7,014 bases of DNA from CAYONM01 sp964405325 (lineage in GTDB: Bacteria > Planctomycetota > UBA11346): positions 1 to 7,014 of the forward strand of contig CAYONM010000198.1 of assembly GCA_964405325.1 (NCBI GenBank), written 5' to 3'. The translations under genes were made by a program, and so were the position numbers. The notes below the pieces were generated by a model, which ran no database searches, was not told the DNA's origin, and worked only from the letters and a program-made list of their open reading frames with translations. Of this stretch, positions 1 through 6,301 are shown one piece after another; position 1 is the first letter of the stretch, and every line of letters starts with the position of its first letter.

Positions 1-55
1 AAGCTGAGCCCGCAAAAACCTCTTTTCCTTCTCGAAGTTATTGCGGGCTCAGCTT
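1..55 (-). terminator. Perfect 15-bp inverted repeat just after coaD, probable terminator
   Basis: Bases 1-15 and 41-55 are exact reverse complements, with a 25-nt loop; three more pairs can form inside after one mismatch. The stem starts at the base next to the coaD stop codon, so in the minus-strand transcript it is the first structure after translation ends. A terminator is the simplest reading. Any U-tract after the outer arm would lie outside the window, so intrinsic termination cannot be confirmed. It could also act in both directions. Confidence 0.6.
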
Positions 56-547
56 CTATGAAGAACGCCGCAATTCACGCAGCGCCCGGTCGATGCGGGG
101 GCTTACCAGGCCCTGCAGGCTCAGACCCGCATCCATGGCTTGGCGGACGATGGACGAGGACACGTGCGCCACCTTGCCCGCGGTCATCAGAAACAGGGAT
201 TCGAAACCATTGGCACGATTGACCTCGGCCATGGCGCGCTCATGCACCAGATCGATATAGGTCCGCAAGCCACGGATCAACACGGTCACCTGCTGCTGGC
301 GGGCAAAATCCACGGTGGCACCGCTGATCACCTCCACCTGGATATTGACGATATCGGCACACTCCAGACGCAGCAGGCGCACCCGCTGCTCGACGCTGAA
401 TACCGCCTGTTTCTCCGGATTGCGTCCAATACCAACGATCAGCGTATCGCATACCCGCGCGGCGCGACGAATGATGTCGAGATGCCCCAACGTGGGTGGA
501 TCGAAACTACCAGCATACAGACCACACACACCGGCGGCTGCACTCAC
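56..547 (-). CDS. coaD: Phosphopantetheine adenylyltransferase (CoaD)
   Basis: This enzyme transfers AMP from ATP to 4'-phosphopantetheine to make dephospho-CoA, the penultimate step of coenzyme A synthesis, in the cytosol. The 163-residue length fits the family. Visible landmarks are the nucleotidyltransferase motif GSFDPPTLGH (13-22, the family's T/HxGH signature), the lysine of NPEK (46), the IRGLR motif (91-95) and VSSSIV (129-134), all in the order seen in E. coli CoaD. The start is a GTG at 545-547. It has an AGAGG Shine-Dalgarno 7 nt upstream and overlaps the preceding gene's stop as GTGA, which suggests translational coupling. A second GTG six codons in is a less likely start. It is the last gene of the minus-strand cluster and is followed directly by the inverted repeat at 1-55. 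The identification is firm from the motifs. Confidence 0.96.
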   Translation of the reverse strand: MSAAAGVCGLYAGSFDPPTLGHLDIIRRAARVCDTLIVGIGRNPEKQAVFSVEQRVRLLRLECADIVNIQVEVISGATVDFARQQQVTVLIRGLRTYIDLVHERAMAEVNRANGFESLFLMTAGKVAHVSSSIVRQAMDAGLSLQGLVSPRIDRALRELRRSS

Positions 548-1269
548 TCGATATCCTCTTGGACCCGGGTGATCAACGAGGCATCGATATCCTCTTCGCC
601 ATCGCCATCTTTGTGCACCACATGAATGCTGGTCAGCTGGCCGGTCAGATTGCGCCGCTTCACGGTGACGTACCCGATCATGATGGTGCCATCGTTGAAT
701 ATGATCCGGTCCAGCTTGCCCCAGTGGGCTTTGTAACCCTCGACATCAACATCGGCCTCGGCCGTGATGGTTGGCCCCTCGGTATCGTCACCCTCGGCAG
801 TCTCACCATTGTCGACGGCCTCGTCTTCCTCGCCCTTTTCCGCTTGCTCGGTGGCTGCCTCGGCCGCCTTTTTGGCTTCCTCGGCAACTTGCTTGGCCTC
901 TTCGATGGCGGCTTTGTCTGCCAATTCTTCTTTGCGCTTGTTGTTCCAGGCGCTCCAGCCGCTGGCATCATCACTACCCGGGTAGCCGGGATAGCCGGTA
1001 CGCGCCCCCTGCCCACGCGGTGCCGACAAACCGCTGCGCCGACGCAGGGCTTCCACCGCCAGGCGCTGTGCCTGACGATCGGACAAGGCGCTGATCAGCA
1101 GCGAGTAGGCCTGATCGTCGTCTTGCACCGAGGCGAGACGACTGATGGCCGTCTTCTTGGCCTGGTAGTCATCACCTGCCATGGCGTCCTTGAATTGCTC
1201 GACCGCATCGGCTGCACTCACGCAGGCGCAACCGCAGGTAAGCAGTAGGCACATCAGGGTACGTAACAT
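544..1269 (-). CDS. Exported HEAT-like / coiled-coil protein of unknown function
   Basis: I do not recognise this 241-residue protein as a named family. It begins with a hydrophobic signal sequence (about 1-19) ending VSA-AD, a plausible signal peptidase I site. Two or three cysteines at 12-16 make a lipoprotein reading possible, but no clean lipobox is present. Residues 22-80 form helical pairs resembling HEAT repeats (KKTAISRLASV, YSLLISAL, AVEALRRR). A Gly/Pro/Tyr-rich linker follows (84-100), then an Ala/Glu/Lys helix likely to be a coiled coil (111-147) and a strongly acidic linker (143-178). A compact C-terminal beta segment (182-220, with IIFNDGTIMIGYV) looks Sm- or SH3-like. The ATG has an AGGAG site 7 nt upstream. 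The gene lies 35 nt after the YajL-type gene and overlaps coaD by 4 nt. The domain picture suggests a periplasmic scaffold or stress protein, but this is inference. Confidence 0.8.
   Translation of the reverse strand: MLRTLMCLLLTCGCACVSAADAVEQFKDAMAGDDYQAKKTAISRLASVQDDDQAYSLLISALSDRQAQRLAVEALRRRSGLSAPRGQGARTGYPGYPGSDDASGWSAWNNKRKEELADKAAIEEAKQVAEEAKKAAEAATEQAEKGEEDEAVDNGETAEGDDTEGPTITAEADVDVEGYKAHWGKLDRIIFNDGTIMIGYVTVKRRNLTGQLTSIHVVHKDGDGEEDIDASLITRVQEDIE
555..559 (-). promoter_or_regulatory. Ribosome binding site that fixes the coaD GTG start
   Basis: The minus strand reads AGAGG, then 7 nt, then GTG at 547-545. This lies inside the 3' end of the upstream gene and favours the GTG that overlaps its stop over the in-frame GTG six codons later. 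Confidence 0.65.
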
Positions 1270-1304
1270 GGATCATCTCCTGTACTGATTGACAGCAGCA
1301 TGCC

Positions 1305-1865
1305 TTAAGCGGGGTAGCTGACCAGCATCTGCTCGGCCACGGTACGGGCGACCTCTTCACCTGCCAACAGCATGGCCAGATGCAAGCCGAACGCCATCGC
1401 CGTACCGGGGCCCTGACTGGTGCAGAGCTGACCATCCTGGACCACTGCCTGATTCTGCCACTGCGCGCCGCCGGCCTCGAGTTTGTCGCGCATACCCGGG
1501 AAGCAGGTCAAACGCCGCCCCTTGGCCAGGCCCTGCGGCAACAGGGCAATGGGCGAGGCGCAAATGATCGCCAGCGGCTGTTCTGCCGCCAAACGCTGGC
1601 CGATGATGGCCTGAATGCGCTCGTCATCCCGACAGGCCTCGGCCTGCGGCAGACCGCCTGGGAGGTAGACCAGGTCGAAATCGCCGTGCTGAACGCTGTC
1701 CAGCTCGATGTCGGCAGCCATGGGCAGACCGCGACTACCGGCGAAGCGGGTGCCCTGGACCCCGGCAATGGTGACCTCCTGCCCGGCCCGAACCAGAATA
1801 TCGGCCACGGTCATGGTCTCGGTCTCTTCGGCGCCAGGCGCGACAATGATCAGGATACGTGCCAT
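1305..1865 (-). CDS. yajL: DJ-1/PfpI family protein, YajL-like
   Basis: This 186-residue protein covers the whole DJ-1/ThiJ/PfpI fold. Landmarks are an N-terminal beta strand followed by GAEETE (11-16), whose last Glu matches DJ-1 Glu18; VYLPGG (66-71); the nucleophile elbow IICASP with Cys102, equivalent to DJ-1 Cys106; TCFPGMRDKL (120-129), close to the TGFPTLKDKI stretch of E. coli YajL; and TSQGPGT (149-155). YajL-type proteins are cytosolic and have been linked to protection against oxidative and electrophile stress, with chaperone and deglycase activities reported and the latter disputed. The sequence supports the family but does not settle the activity. The ATG has a GGAGG site 7 nt upstream. 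The gene lies 87 nt after xerC and 35 nt before the next gene, all on one strand, so co-transcription is likely. Confidence 0.9.
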   Translation of the reverse strand: MARILIIVAPGAEETETMTVADILVRAGQEVTIAGVQGTRFAGSRGLPMAADIELDSVQHGDFDLVYLPGGLPQAEACRDDERIQAIIGQRLAAEQPLAIICASPIALLPQGLAKGRRLTCFPGMRDKLEAGGAQWQNQAVVQDGQLCTSQGPGTAMAFGLHLAMLLAGEEVARTVAEQMLVSYPA

Positions 1866-1952
1866 GTTCCATCCTCCATTGCCGGCAGAGCCTAGGGGCG
1901 GTGAGTCAGGTCTCCAGCTCGAGAATGTGAGACCCGTGCTTGACCGACCAGC

Positions 1953-2861
1953 TCACGCCCGCGGATGCGCTGCCAGGTAGATCTGCCGCAGGTGCTCCAG
2001 ATCCAAGTGCGTATAGATTTGCGTCGTATTCAAACTGGCGTGTCCCAATAATTCCTGAACGCCACGAATATCTGCACCGGCCTGCAGCAGATGCGTCGCA
2101 AAACTGTGCCGCAGCGTATGCGGCGTGGTGTTGGGCGGCAGATCCGCCTGAATGCAATAGTGCTTCAACAGCCGGCGGATATCACGGTCGGCCAGACGAT
2201 GGCCATTGCGCGACAGGAAGGCACCGCGTTCCGGCCGGCTGCGTCCGTGCGCCGCATCGCGGGCAAGCCGATAGGCCTCCCAGGCCCTGGCCGCCGGCCG
2301 CCCCAAGGGCGCCAGGCGTTCTTTCCGGCCCTTGCCGCGCACCCGTATCAGCCCAGCCAGCGCATCCACCTGTGGATCATCGAGGCCGACCAGCTCGCCG
2401 ACGCGCATGCCGGTGCTGTAGAGCATTTCCAAAATAGCGCGGTCGCGCAGGGCAATCTCGTCATCCCCCTGGGGCGCGTTCAGCAAGGCCTCCAGCTGCT
2501 CGTTCTCGAGAAAATGCGGCAGTTTCCGCCGCTGTTTGGGACCCCGCAGCATCCCGGCCGGATTGTACTCCAGGCGTTCCGATCGAGCCAGAAAGCGGCC
2601 GAAGGAGCGCACGCAGGCCACCAGCCGCGATACGCTCGCCGGCGCCAGTCCCCCGCCGGCCTGATCACCGACAAACACCCGCAGACTGCGAGGCTCCAGA
2701 TCGGCGACGGTCTGCAGATCGGGCGCCTCGGCCGCCAGCCAGACCAACAGGCGATCCAGATCCTGCCGATAAGCCCGCAGGGTATGTTCGCTCATGCCGC
2801 GGGCATCGGCCAGATAGTCGAGAAAGGCACAGCAGGCCTCAGCAATGGTCTCCGTCGTCAT
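1953..2861 (-). CDS. xerC: Tyrosine recombinase XerC
   Basis: XerC acts with XerD at dif to resolve chromosome dimers at cell division. The 302-residue protein has the N-terminal SAM-like core-binding domain (about 1-95, with the SEHTLRAYRQDLDRLL helix) and the catalytic domain (about 113-302). Catalytic residues are all present: Arg153 in GMRVGEL, Lys177 in the RGKGRKER hairpin, His248 and Arg251 in HTLRH, His274 in LLGHASL, and Tyr283 in QIYTHLD. The ending (IYLAAHPRA) is typical of XerC rather than XerD. The ATG at 2861-2859 gives the usual N-terminus. It lies two bases from a MITE-like insertion and has no good Shine-Dalgarno; the nearest is GGGA about 12 nt away. An in-frame ATG at 2951-2949 inside the element would add 30 residues. 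It heads the minus-strand cluster. Confidence 0.95.
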   Translation of the reverse strand: MTTETIAEACCAFLDYLADARGMSEHTLRAYRQDLDRLLVWLAAEAPDLQTVADLEPRSLRVFVGDQAGGGLAPASVSRLVACVRSFGRFLARSERLEYNPAGMLRGPKQRRKLPHFLENEQLEALLNAPQGDDEIALRDRAILEMLYSTGMRVGELVGLDDPQVDALAGLIRVRGKGRKERLAPLGRPAARAWEAYRLARDAAHGRSRPERGAFLSRNGHRLADRDIRRLLKHYCIQADLPPNTTPHTLRHSFATHLLQAGADIRGVQELLGHASLNTTQIYTHLDLEHLRQIYLAAHPRA

Positions 2862-2866
2862 GCTAG

Positions 2867-3023
2867 TGCTGTGTCCCGTAAATTCCTTGAAGAAGTCGAA
2901 GCGCCGTAGTGTAGATGCAAGGCGGGTGACCCAAAGGAATGGCAACGCCATTTCGAGGGTGCTGCAACGCCGCAGATGCGCTGCGTCGCGAAGAATTATG
3001 AAGGCTATTTATGGGACACCGCA
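2867..3023. mobile_element. 157-bp MITE-like element with terminal inverted repeats and CTAG target duplication
   Basis: The left end TGCTGTGTCCCGTAAAT (2867-2883) and the reverse complement of the right end (3007-3023) match at 15 of 17 positions. With a one-base gap the pairing runs inwards for about ten more bases, and weaker complementarity continues toward the middle, so the whole element could fold as one long hairpin. It is bounded on both sides by CTAG (2863-2866 and 3024-3027), consistent with a 4-bp target-site duplication. CTAG fits the YTAR targets known for the IS5 group, but I cannot match the ends to a named insertion sequence. No transposase is encoded, so movement would have needed a parent element. 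It sits in the xerC/sirtuin divergent spacer. Confidence 0.75.
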
Positions 3024-3049
3024 CTAGCTGAGCATGTCGCGACAAAGGA

Positions 3050-3115
3050 GCGAGGGACCCGAGCCCGGATTGGCGGGTGCGATGGACGTCGCGAGGTCCG
3101 AGCCGGACTGGCGGG
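3050..3115. repeat. Imperfect direct repeat in the divergent spacer
   Basis: Two adjacent units, 3050-3077 and 3091-3115, share the pattern GCGAGG-CC-GAGCC-GGA-TGGCGGG with small indels. Between them, GCGA and TCGC (3080-3093) can pair around a TGGACG loop, and CCCG/CGGG pairs within the first unit. The stretch is not convincingly coding in any frame. It may be a structured RNA, a protein-binding array or remnant sequence. I recognise no known RNA family. Confidence 0.5.
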
Positions 3116-3128
3116 GGAAAGCCCCCGC
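3111..3128. other. GC-rich 7-bp hairpin with 4-nt loop
   Basis: GCGGGGG and CCCCCGC pair perfectly around AAAG. The hairpin overlaps the end of the second direct-repeat unit. No T-run follows on either strand, so it is not a standard intrinsic terminator. It lies about 150 bases before the sirtuin start and could be leader structure. From 3129 to 3274 I see no further recognisable gene or convincing promoter, only a weak AGGA before a TTG at 3242. Confidence 0.45.
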
Positions 3129-3274
3129 TGTGATGGAACCATCATGCCGAGCAGTTTCGGCGATTCCCGAAAAAGTCGATTGCCGTCCGCACGACAAACA
3201 CCGGAGCCAGGCCAACATGGACAAGACCGCTAGGATAGCCGTTGAAAGCAGGCGCCCGCCGTGAGACTACCCGC

Positions 3275-4072
3275 ATGCCGCCGATGGTTGATCTTGAGCC
3301 GGTTCAACAGGCCGCGCAGGCTTTGCGTGGCGGTGATCGGCTGCTGGTCCTCGCCGGTGCTGGCCTGAGCGCTGATGCCGGCGTACCCACGTTCCGCGGC
3401 CCCGATGGCCTGTGGCATCAGGCCGACGCCAAACGCCTAGCCTCGCGCACCGGTTTCGAAACGGATCCGGAGGTGGTGTGGGATTGGTACCGCGAACGCC
3501 GACTGCGCGTGGCCGACTGCCAACCGCACGGCGGTCAACGCACCTTGGCGCTGCTGCAACAGCATTTCCCCTATCCTGGTCGGGTGCTGATCGCCACCAC
3601 CAACGAGGACGATCTGCTGGAACGCGCCGGCTGCGAAAACGTGGTCCATCTGCATGGCGAACTCTTCCTGACTCGCTGCTGCACCTGCGATTGGCAGGCC
3701 ACCGATGCCATCGACTCCTCCTGGAGCATGCTGCCCTGCCCGACCTGCGGCGAACTGGTGCGACCGGGCTCGGTCTGGTTTGGCGAACCGGTGCCGCCGG
3801 AGAAGCTGGCTCGGATCGAACGCTTCGACGCCGACGCCTGCCTGGTGGTGGGCTCCTCGTCGCTGGTGCAGCCAGTGGCAGCCATCGCGCCAGAGCTGGC
3901 CATCGCCGGCTGCCCGGTGGTGGAGATCAATACCGCCCCCACCCCCTTGTCCGACCTGGCCCAGGTCTTTTTGGCTGGCACCGCCGAACATGTGCTGCCG
4001 CATCTGGTCGACCAACTGACCTCCCCCGCCATCCGCGCCCAGACGCGGGTGATCCGGAAGAAGAAATCGTGA
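3275..4072 (+). CDS. Sir2-family NAD-dependent protein deacylase (sirtuin), class III-like
   Basis: Sirtuins remove acyl groups from lysines using NAD, releasing nicotinamide and O-acyl-ADP-ribose. With the ATG at 3275 the protein has 265 residues. It shows the NAD-binding GAGLSADAGVPTFRG (28-42), a Tyr72-x-x-Arg75 pair in WYRERR matching the acyl-carboxylate-binding Tyr/Arg of SIRT5-like enzymes, the catalytic His127 in LHGE, a four-cysteine zinc site (135/138 and 155/158), RPGSVWFGE and GSSSLVQP. The usual TQNIDDLH motif is changed to TTNEDDLL (108-115); Asn and Asp are kept but Gln, Ile and His are replaced. The start is uncertain: ATG at 3284 or TTG at 3242 (with AGGA upstream) are alternatives. 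The stop overlaps the tilS GTG as GTGA. Substrates are unknown; desuccinylation is inferred from the Tyr/Arg pair. Confidence 0.9.
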   Translation: MPPMVDLEPVQQAAQALRGGDRLLVLAGAGLSADAGVPTFRGPDGLWHQADAKRLASRTGFETDPEVVWDWYRERRLRVADCQPHGGQRTLALLQQHFPYPGRVLIATTNEDDLLERAGCENVVHLHGELFLTRCCTCDWQATDAIDSSWSMLPCPTCGELVRPGSVWFGEPVPPEKLARIERFDADACLVVGSSSLVQPVAAIAPELAIAGCPVVEINTAPTPLSDLAQVFLAGTAEHVLPHLVDQLTSPAIRAQTRVIRKKKS

Positions 4073-5472
4073 ATAAAGCTGTCCGCAGCGCCACGGACCT
4101 GATCACCATTGCCCGCCAACAGCTGCCTGCCGCCGGCACACCGCTGTTGCTGGCGGTTTCAGGCGGCATGGACTCCATGACTCTCTGGGCCTTGCTTCAT
4201 CAAGCCGGTGATTGGCCACTGTACCTGTACCATCTCGATCACGGCCTGCGGCCTGAGGCGAAACAAGACGTCCGCCTGATCCAACAAACAGCCGACGAGC
4301 GCAGCATGAGCAAACGCCTGGTGGTTGAACACGAAGACATCCAGGTCCTGGCGCATCGTTGGCGCTGTGGCCTGGAGGAAGCCGGCCGCCGACAACGCTA
4401 CTACCGCCTGAGTCACCTGGCCAAAAAAATTCATGTCTGCAATGTGGTCACGGCACATCACCGCAGCGACCAAACGGAAACCGTGTTGGCAAATCTCCTA
4501 CGGGGCGCCAGCACCATCGGCATGGGCGGCATGCGCACCGAACGCCGCCTGACCCCAAGCATCGCACTGCGTCGACCCTGGCTGCTGGTGCCGCATCAGG
4601 CCATCACCCAGGCGGCCGAGCAGCATGGGGTCCGTTGGCATGAGGATCTCAGCAACCGCGATCTGCGTTTCACCCGGAATTTCCTCCGGCACGTGGTCTT
4701 GCCGGAATGGGAGGACCACGTGCCCGGTATCGGCGAAGCCTTGCTCGCCTTCGCCGAGGAGCAACAGACCAAGGCCCAGGACCTGGAAGCCTGGATCGAC
4801 CAGTATTGGCATCAGCACCACCGCGGTCAGCAGCTGTCGTTCTCGGGACTCACGACAAGCAGCCCGGAGCAGCGCAGCTTCCTTTGGCGGTACCTGCTGC
4901 TGTGGTGCACCTGCCCCCTGTCGCGCCACCTGATCCGAGCGGTGGAGGACCTGTACCTGGGCCTGGACGGTCGCCAACTCCATGTGGGCCACCTCCTCTT
5001 CACTCGCGGCAGTGAGCAACTGCACTGGCAAGCAGCCAAACCCGAAGCCCTGTTCTCGCACGGCAAACGGCTCCAGATCGACCAGCCAGCCCGAGCCGGC
5101 ACTTGGACCTTGCACGTGGCCGAGGTCGGTCCGGGCGAATTGGACGAAAACGACCCCTACGCCGCCTGCATCGACGCCGACGCAGTCAGCGGCGAACTGA
5201 TGTGGCGCGAGCCGAAACGCGGCGAACGCTGGCTGCCCCTGGGCGCCCCCGGGTCGAAAACCATCCTGAAATATCTCGCCAACCGACGCGTCCCCAGCCG
5301 CCAACGCCCCCACTGGCCGGTCGTCGCCGACGCCGAAGGCGTCATCTGGATCCCCGGCTTCACCATCGCCGAACGCGTCCGCATCGAAGCCGGCAGCCAG
5401 CGCCTGCTCCGACTCCGGCAAAGTCAAAACAACCGGCCGCCGCTCATCGAATTGGATGCCTCGGATTTCTGA
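4069..5472 (+). CDS. tilS: tRNA(Ile)-lysidine synthetase (TilS)
   Basis: TilS attaches lysine to C34 of tRNA-Ile(CAU), using ATP, so that the tRNA reads AUA and is charged with isoleucine. The 467-residue length fits the long gammaproteobacterial form. Domains in order are the N-type ATP-pyrophosphatase core with PP-loop SGGMDS (31-36), HLDHGLR (55-61) and AHHRSDQTETVLANLLRG (129-146); DLSNRDLRFTRNFLRH (193-208), the conserved DxSN/TRN segment; a middle helical tRNA-binding domain (about 215-320); and the C-terminal TilS domain with LKYLANRRVPSRQRPHWPVV (400-419) and IWIPGFTIAERVRI (426-439). The more common DDQ is SDQ here (132-135). The GTG at 4069 overlaps the sirtuin stop by 4 nt and has only an A/G-rich GAAGAAGAAA upstream, so initiation probably depends on coupling. 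The same frame stays open back to 3412, but that part is the sirtuin in another frame. Confidence 0.95.
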   Translation: MNKAVRSATDLITIARQQLPAAGTPLLLAVSGGMDSMTLWALLHQAGDWPLYLYHLDHGLRPEAKQDVRLIQQTADERSMSKRLVVEHEDIQVLAHRWRCGLEEAGRRQRYYRLSHLAKKIHVCNVVTAHHRSDQTETVLANLLRGASTIGMGGMRTERRLTPSIALRRPWLLVPHQAITQAAEQHGVRWHEDLSNRDLRFTRNFLRHVVLPEWEDHVPGIGEALLAFAEEQQTKAQDLEAWIDQYWHQHHRGQQLSFSGLTTSSPEQRSFLWRYLLLWCTCPLSRHLIRAVEDLYLGLDGRQLHVGHLLFTRGSEQLHWQAAKPEALFSHGKRLQIDQPARAGTWTLHVAEVGPGELDENDPYAACIDADAVSGELMWREPKRGERWLPLGAPGSKTILKYLANRRVPSRQRPHWPVVADAEGVIWIPGFTIAERVRIEAGSQRLLRLRQSQNNRPPLIELDASDF

Positions 5473-5485
5473 TGAAACCGGGTCA

Positions 5486-5776
5486 CTGCCCCTGGGCTGC
5501 ATACTCACGCTGCCAGCGACGGGGTCGGAGATGAACGGCAACGCCCTCATCTCAAACGCCGAGCGCGGCGCCAAGCGCGCCTTCAGCAGCCCGCATTGTC
5601 TGCCGCGCTTCTCCGTCCTGGATCCCGGCGTCACCGCTTCGCTGCCGCGCCGGCAGATCGCCAACGGCCTTGTCGATGCCTTCGTGCACATGCTGGAGCA
5701 GTACCTCACCCCACGACAGGCGGGGGAATTGCAGAGCGCCCAGACCGAAGCGGTCCGGCGCACCCTGATCAGCATC
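5486..5776 (+). pseudogene. Internal fragment of a YqhD-type iron-containing alcohol dehydrogenase
   Basis: About 97 residues read as the middle of a YqhD/butanol-dehydrogenase protein: LPLGCILTLPATGSEMNGNA, then KRAFSSPHCLPRFSVLDPGV, then LPRRQIANGLVDAFVHMLEQYLT. The Asp and His of VDAFVH correspond to two of the metal ligands (Asp194 and His198 in E. coli YqhD). Full-length members have about 385 residues. Here the N-terminal Rossmann half (roughly 130 residues) and the C-terminal helical half with the other two metal-binding histidines are missing. Homology starts about 13 bases after the tilS stop and fades into unrelated Arg/Trp-rich residues before a stop at 5837-5839. The protein cannot be an active enzyme. 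The frame is intact within the fragment, so the truncation may be recent. Confidence 0.85.
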
Positions 5777-5940
5777 GCGGCAGCCGGCAGGTGGCGTCGG
5801 TGCCGATGGCGCGTGTCACAGATGTTTCTGCCCGGATAACTCAGTCCGGTTGGAAAAGCCGCGGTGAGATGGCAGAATACGCAGTATGATCTGCTTGCAC
5901 GACCTCTGCCTGCCCAACGCTCCGCGCCGCGTGCGGCATG

Positions 5941-5946
5941 AGAGGG
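5941..5946 (+). promoter_or_regulatory. Ribosome binding site for the small membrane protein
   Basis: AGAGGG lies 7 nt before the GTG at 5954 and is too close to serve the in-frame ATG at 5963 better, so it supports the GTG start. Confidence 0.55.
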
Positions 5947-5953
5947 CAGCATC

Positions 5954-6274
5954 GTGAGCCATATGCGTACCCCCCGCCCAAAGGATCTCGAGGAGATGGA
6001 GCCCGAGGAACTGCAGCAGGCCATCAACCAGGTGATCGGCAACATCGATCAACGCCTGGCGATCAACGTGGGGCCCTGGGAACTGCATAATCTTGAGGCA
6101 CTGATCCTGGTCAAACTCGACCGCGGCCTCCGCCTGACCCTGCGCGAGCAGGACATCCTCGACCATGTCGAGGACATCCGCACCGACTACTTCGGCACCC
6201 GTTACCCGCAACGCTTCGTCTGGCCGCTCCTCATCCTGATACTGGCCGGGCTGGTGTACTGGATCTTCTGGTAA
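5954..6274 (+). CDS. Small tail-anchored membrane protein, hypothetical
   Basis: This 106-residue protein is not a family I recognise. It is hydrophilic and helical over residues 10-80, with acidic DLEEMEPEELQQAINQ (11-26) and LREQDILDHVEDIRTDYFG (63-81). It ends in one hydrophobic segment, FVWPLLILILAGLVYWIFW (88-106), right at the C-terminus. That topology suggests a tail-anchored inner-membrane protein with its body in the cytosol. The GTG start has an AGAGGG site at ideal spacing; the in-frame ATG three codons later is an alternative. Good third-position GC and a complete start-to-stop layout set it apart from the fragments around it. The 114 bases before it (5840-5953) hold no convincing promoter. 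No partner gene is adjacent, so its role is unknown. Confidence 0.75.
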   Translation: MSHMRTPRPKDLEEMEPEELQQAINQVIGNIDQRLAINVGPWELHNLEALILVKLDRGLRLTLREQDILDHVEDIRTDYFGTRYPQRFVWPLLILILAGLVYWIFW

Positions 6275-6301
6275 CACACAGCCCAGCAGACCATGTCGAT
6301 C

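Noticed and set aside
496..1248. 250-residue plus-strand open frame opposite the HEAT-like gene
   Set aside because: Hydrophobic Leu/Gly/Phe stretches arise as the antisense of the Ala/Glu/Lys coiled coil; the minus frame has the ribosome binding site, signal peptide and coupling to coaD.
1909..1934. GGTCTC/GAGACC hairpin between xerC and the YajL-type gene as a terminator
   Set aside because: Only a 6-bp stem with a 14-nt loop and no T-run on the minus strand, so it gives no support for transcription ending there.
3030..3160. A known riboswitch, RNase P or named RNA motif in the spacer
   Set aside because: I compared it mentally with common families. A single ATGGAC loop recalled the TwoAYGGAY motif, but the second loop and overall layout are missing.
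3034..3264. 76-residue plus-strand open frame in the spacer
   Set aside because: It has no ribosome binding site or recognisable family, covers the direct repeat and hairpin, and would overlap the sirtuin start region.
3412..4068. Long open frame continuous with tilS, giving a 686-residue protein
   Set aside because: This part overlaps the sirtuin in another frame and is Arg/Gly/Pro-rich with no TilS similarity; the real tilS start is the GTG at 4069.
5849..5896. Promoter (TTGGAA ... TATGAT) before the small membrane protein
   Set aside because: The spacing between the boxes is 29 bases, far from the usual 16-18, so I do not call it.
4498..6045. 515-residue minus-strand open frame
   Set aside because: It is antisense to tilS and the dehydrogenase fragment, has no recognisable motif, and its composition is typical of GC-rich shadow frames.
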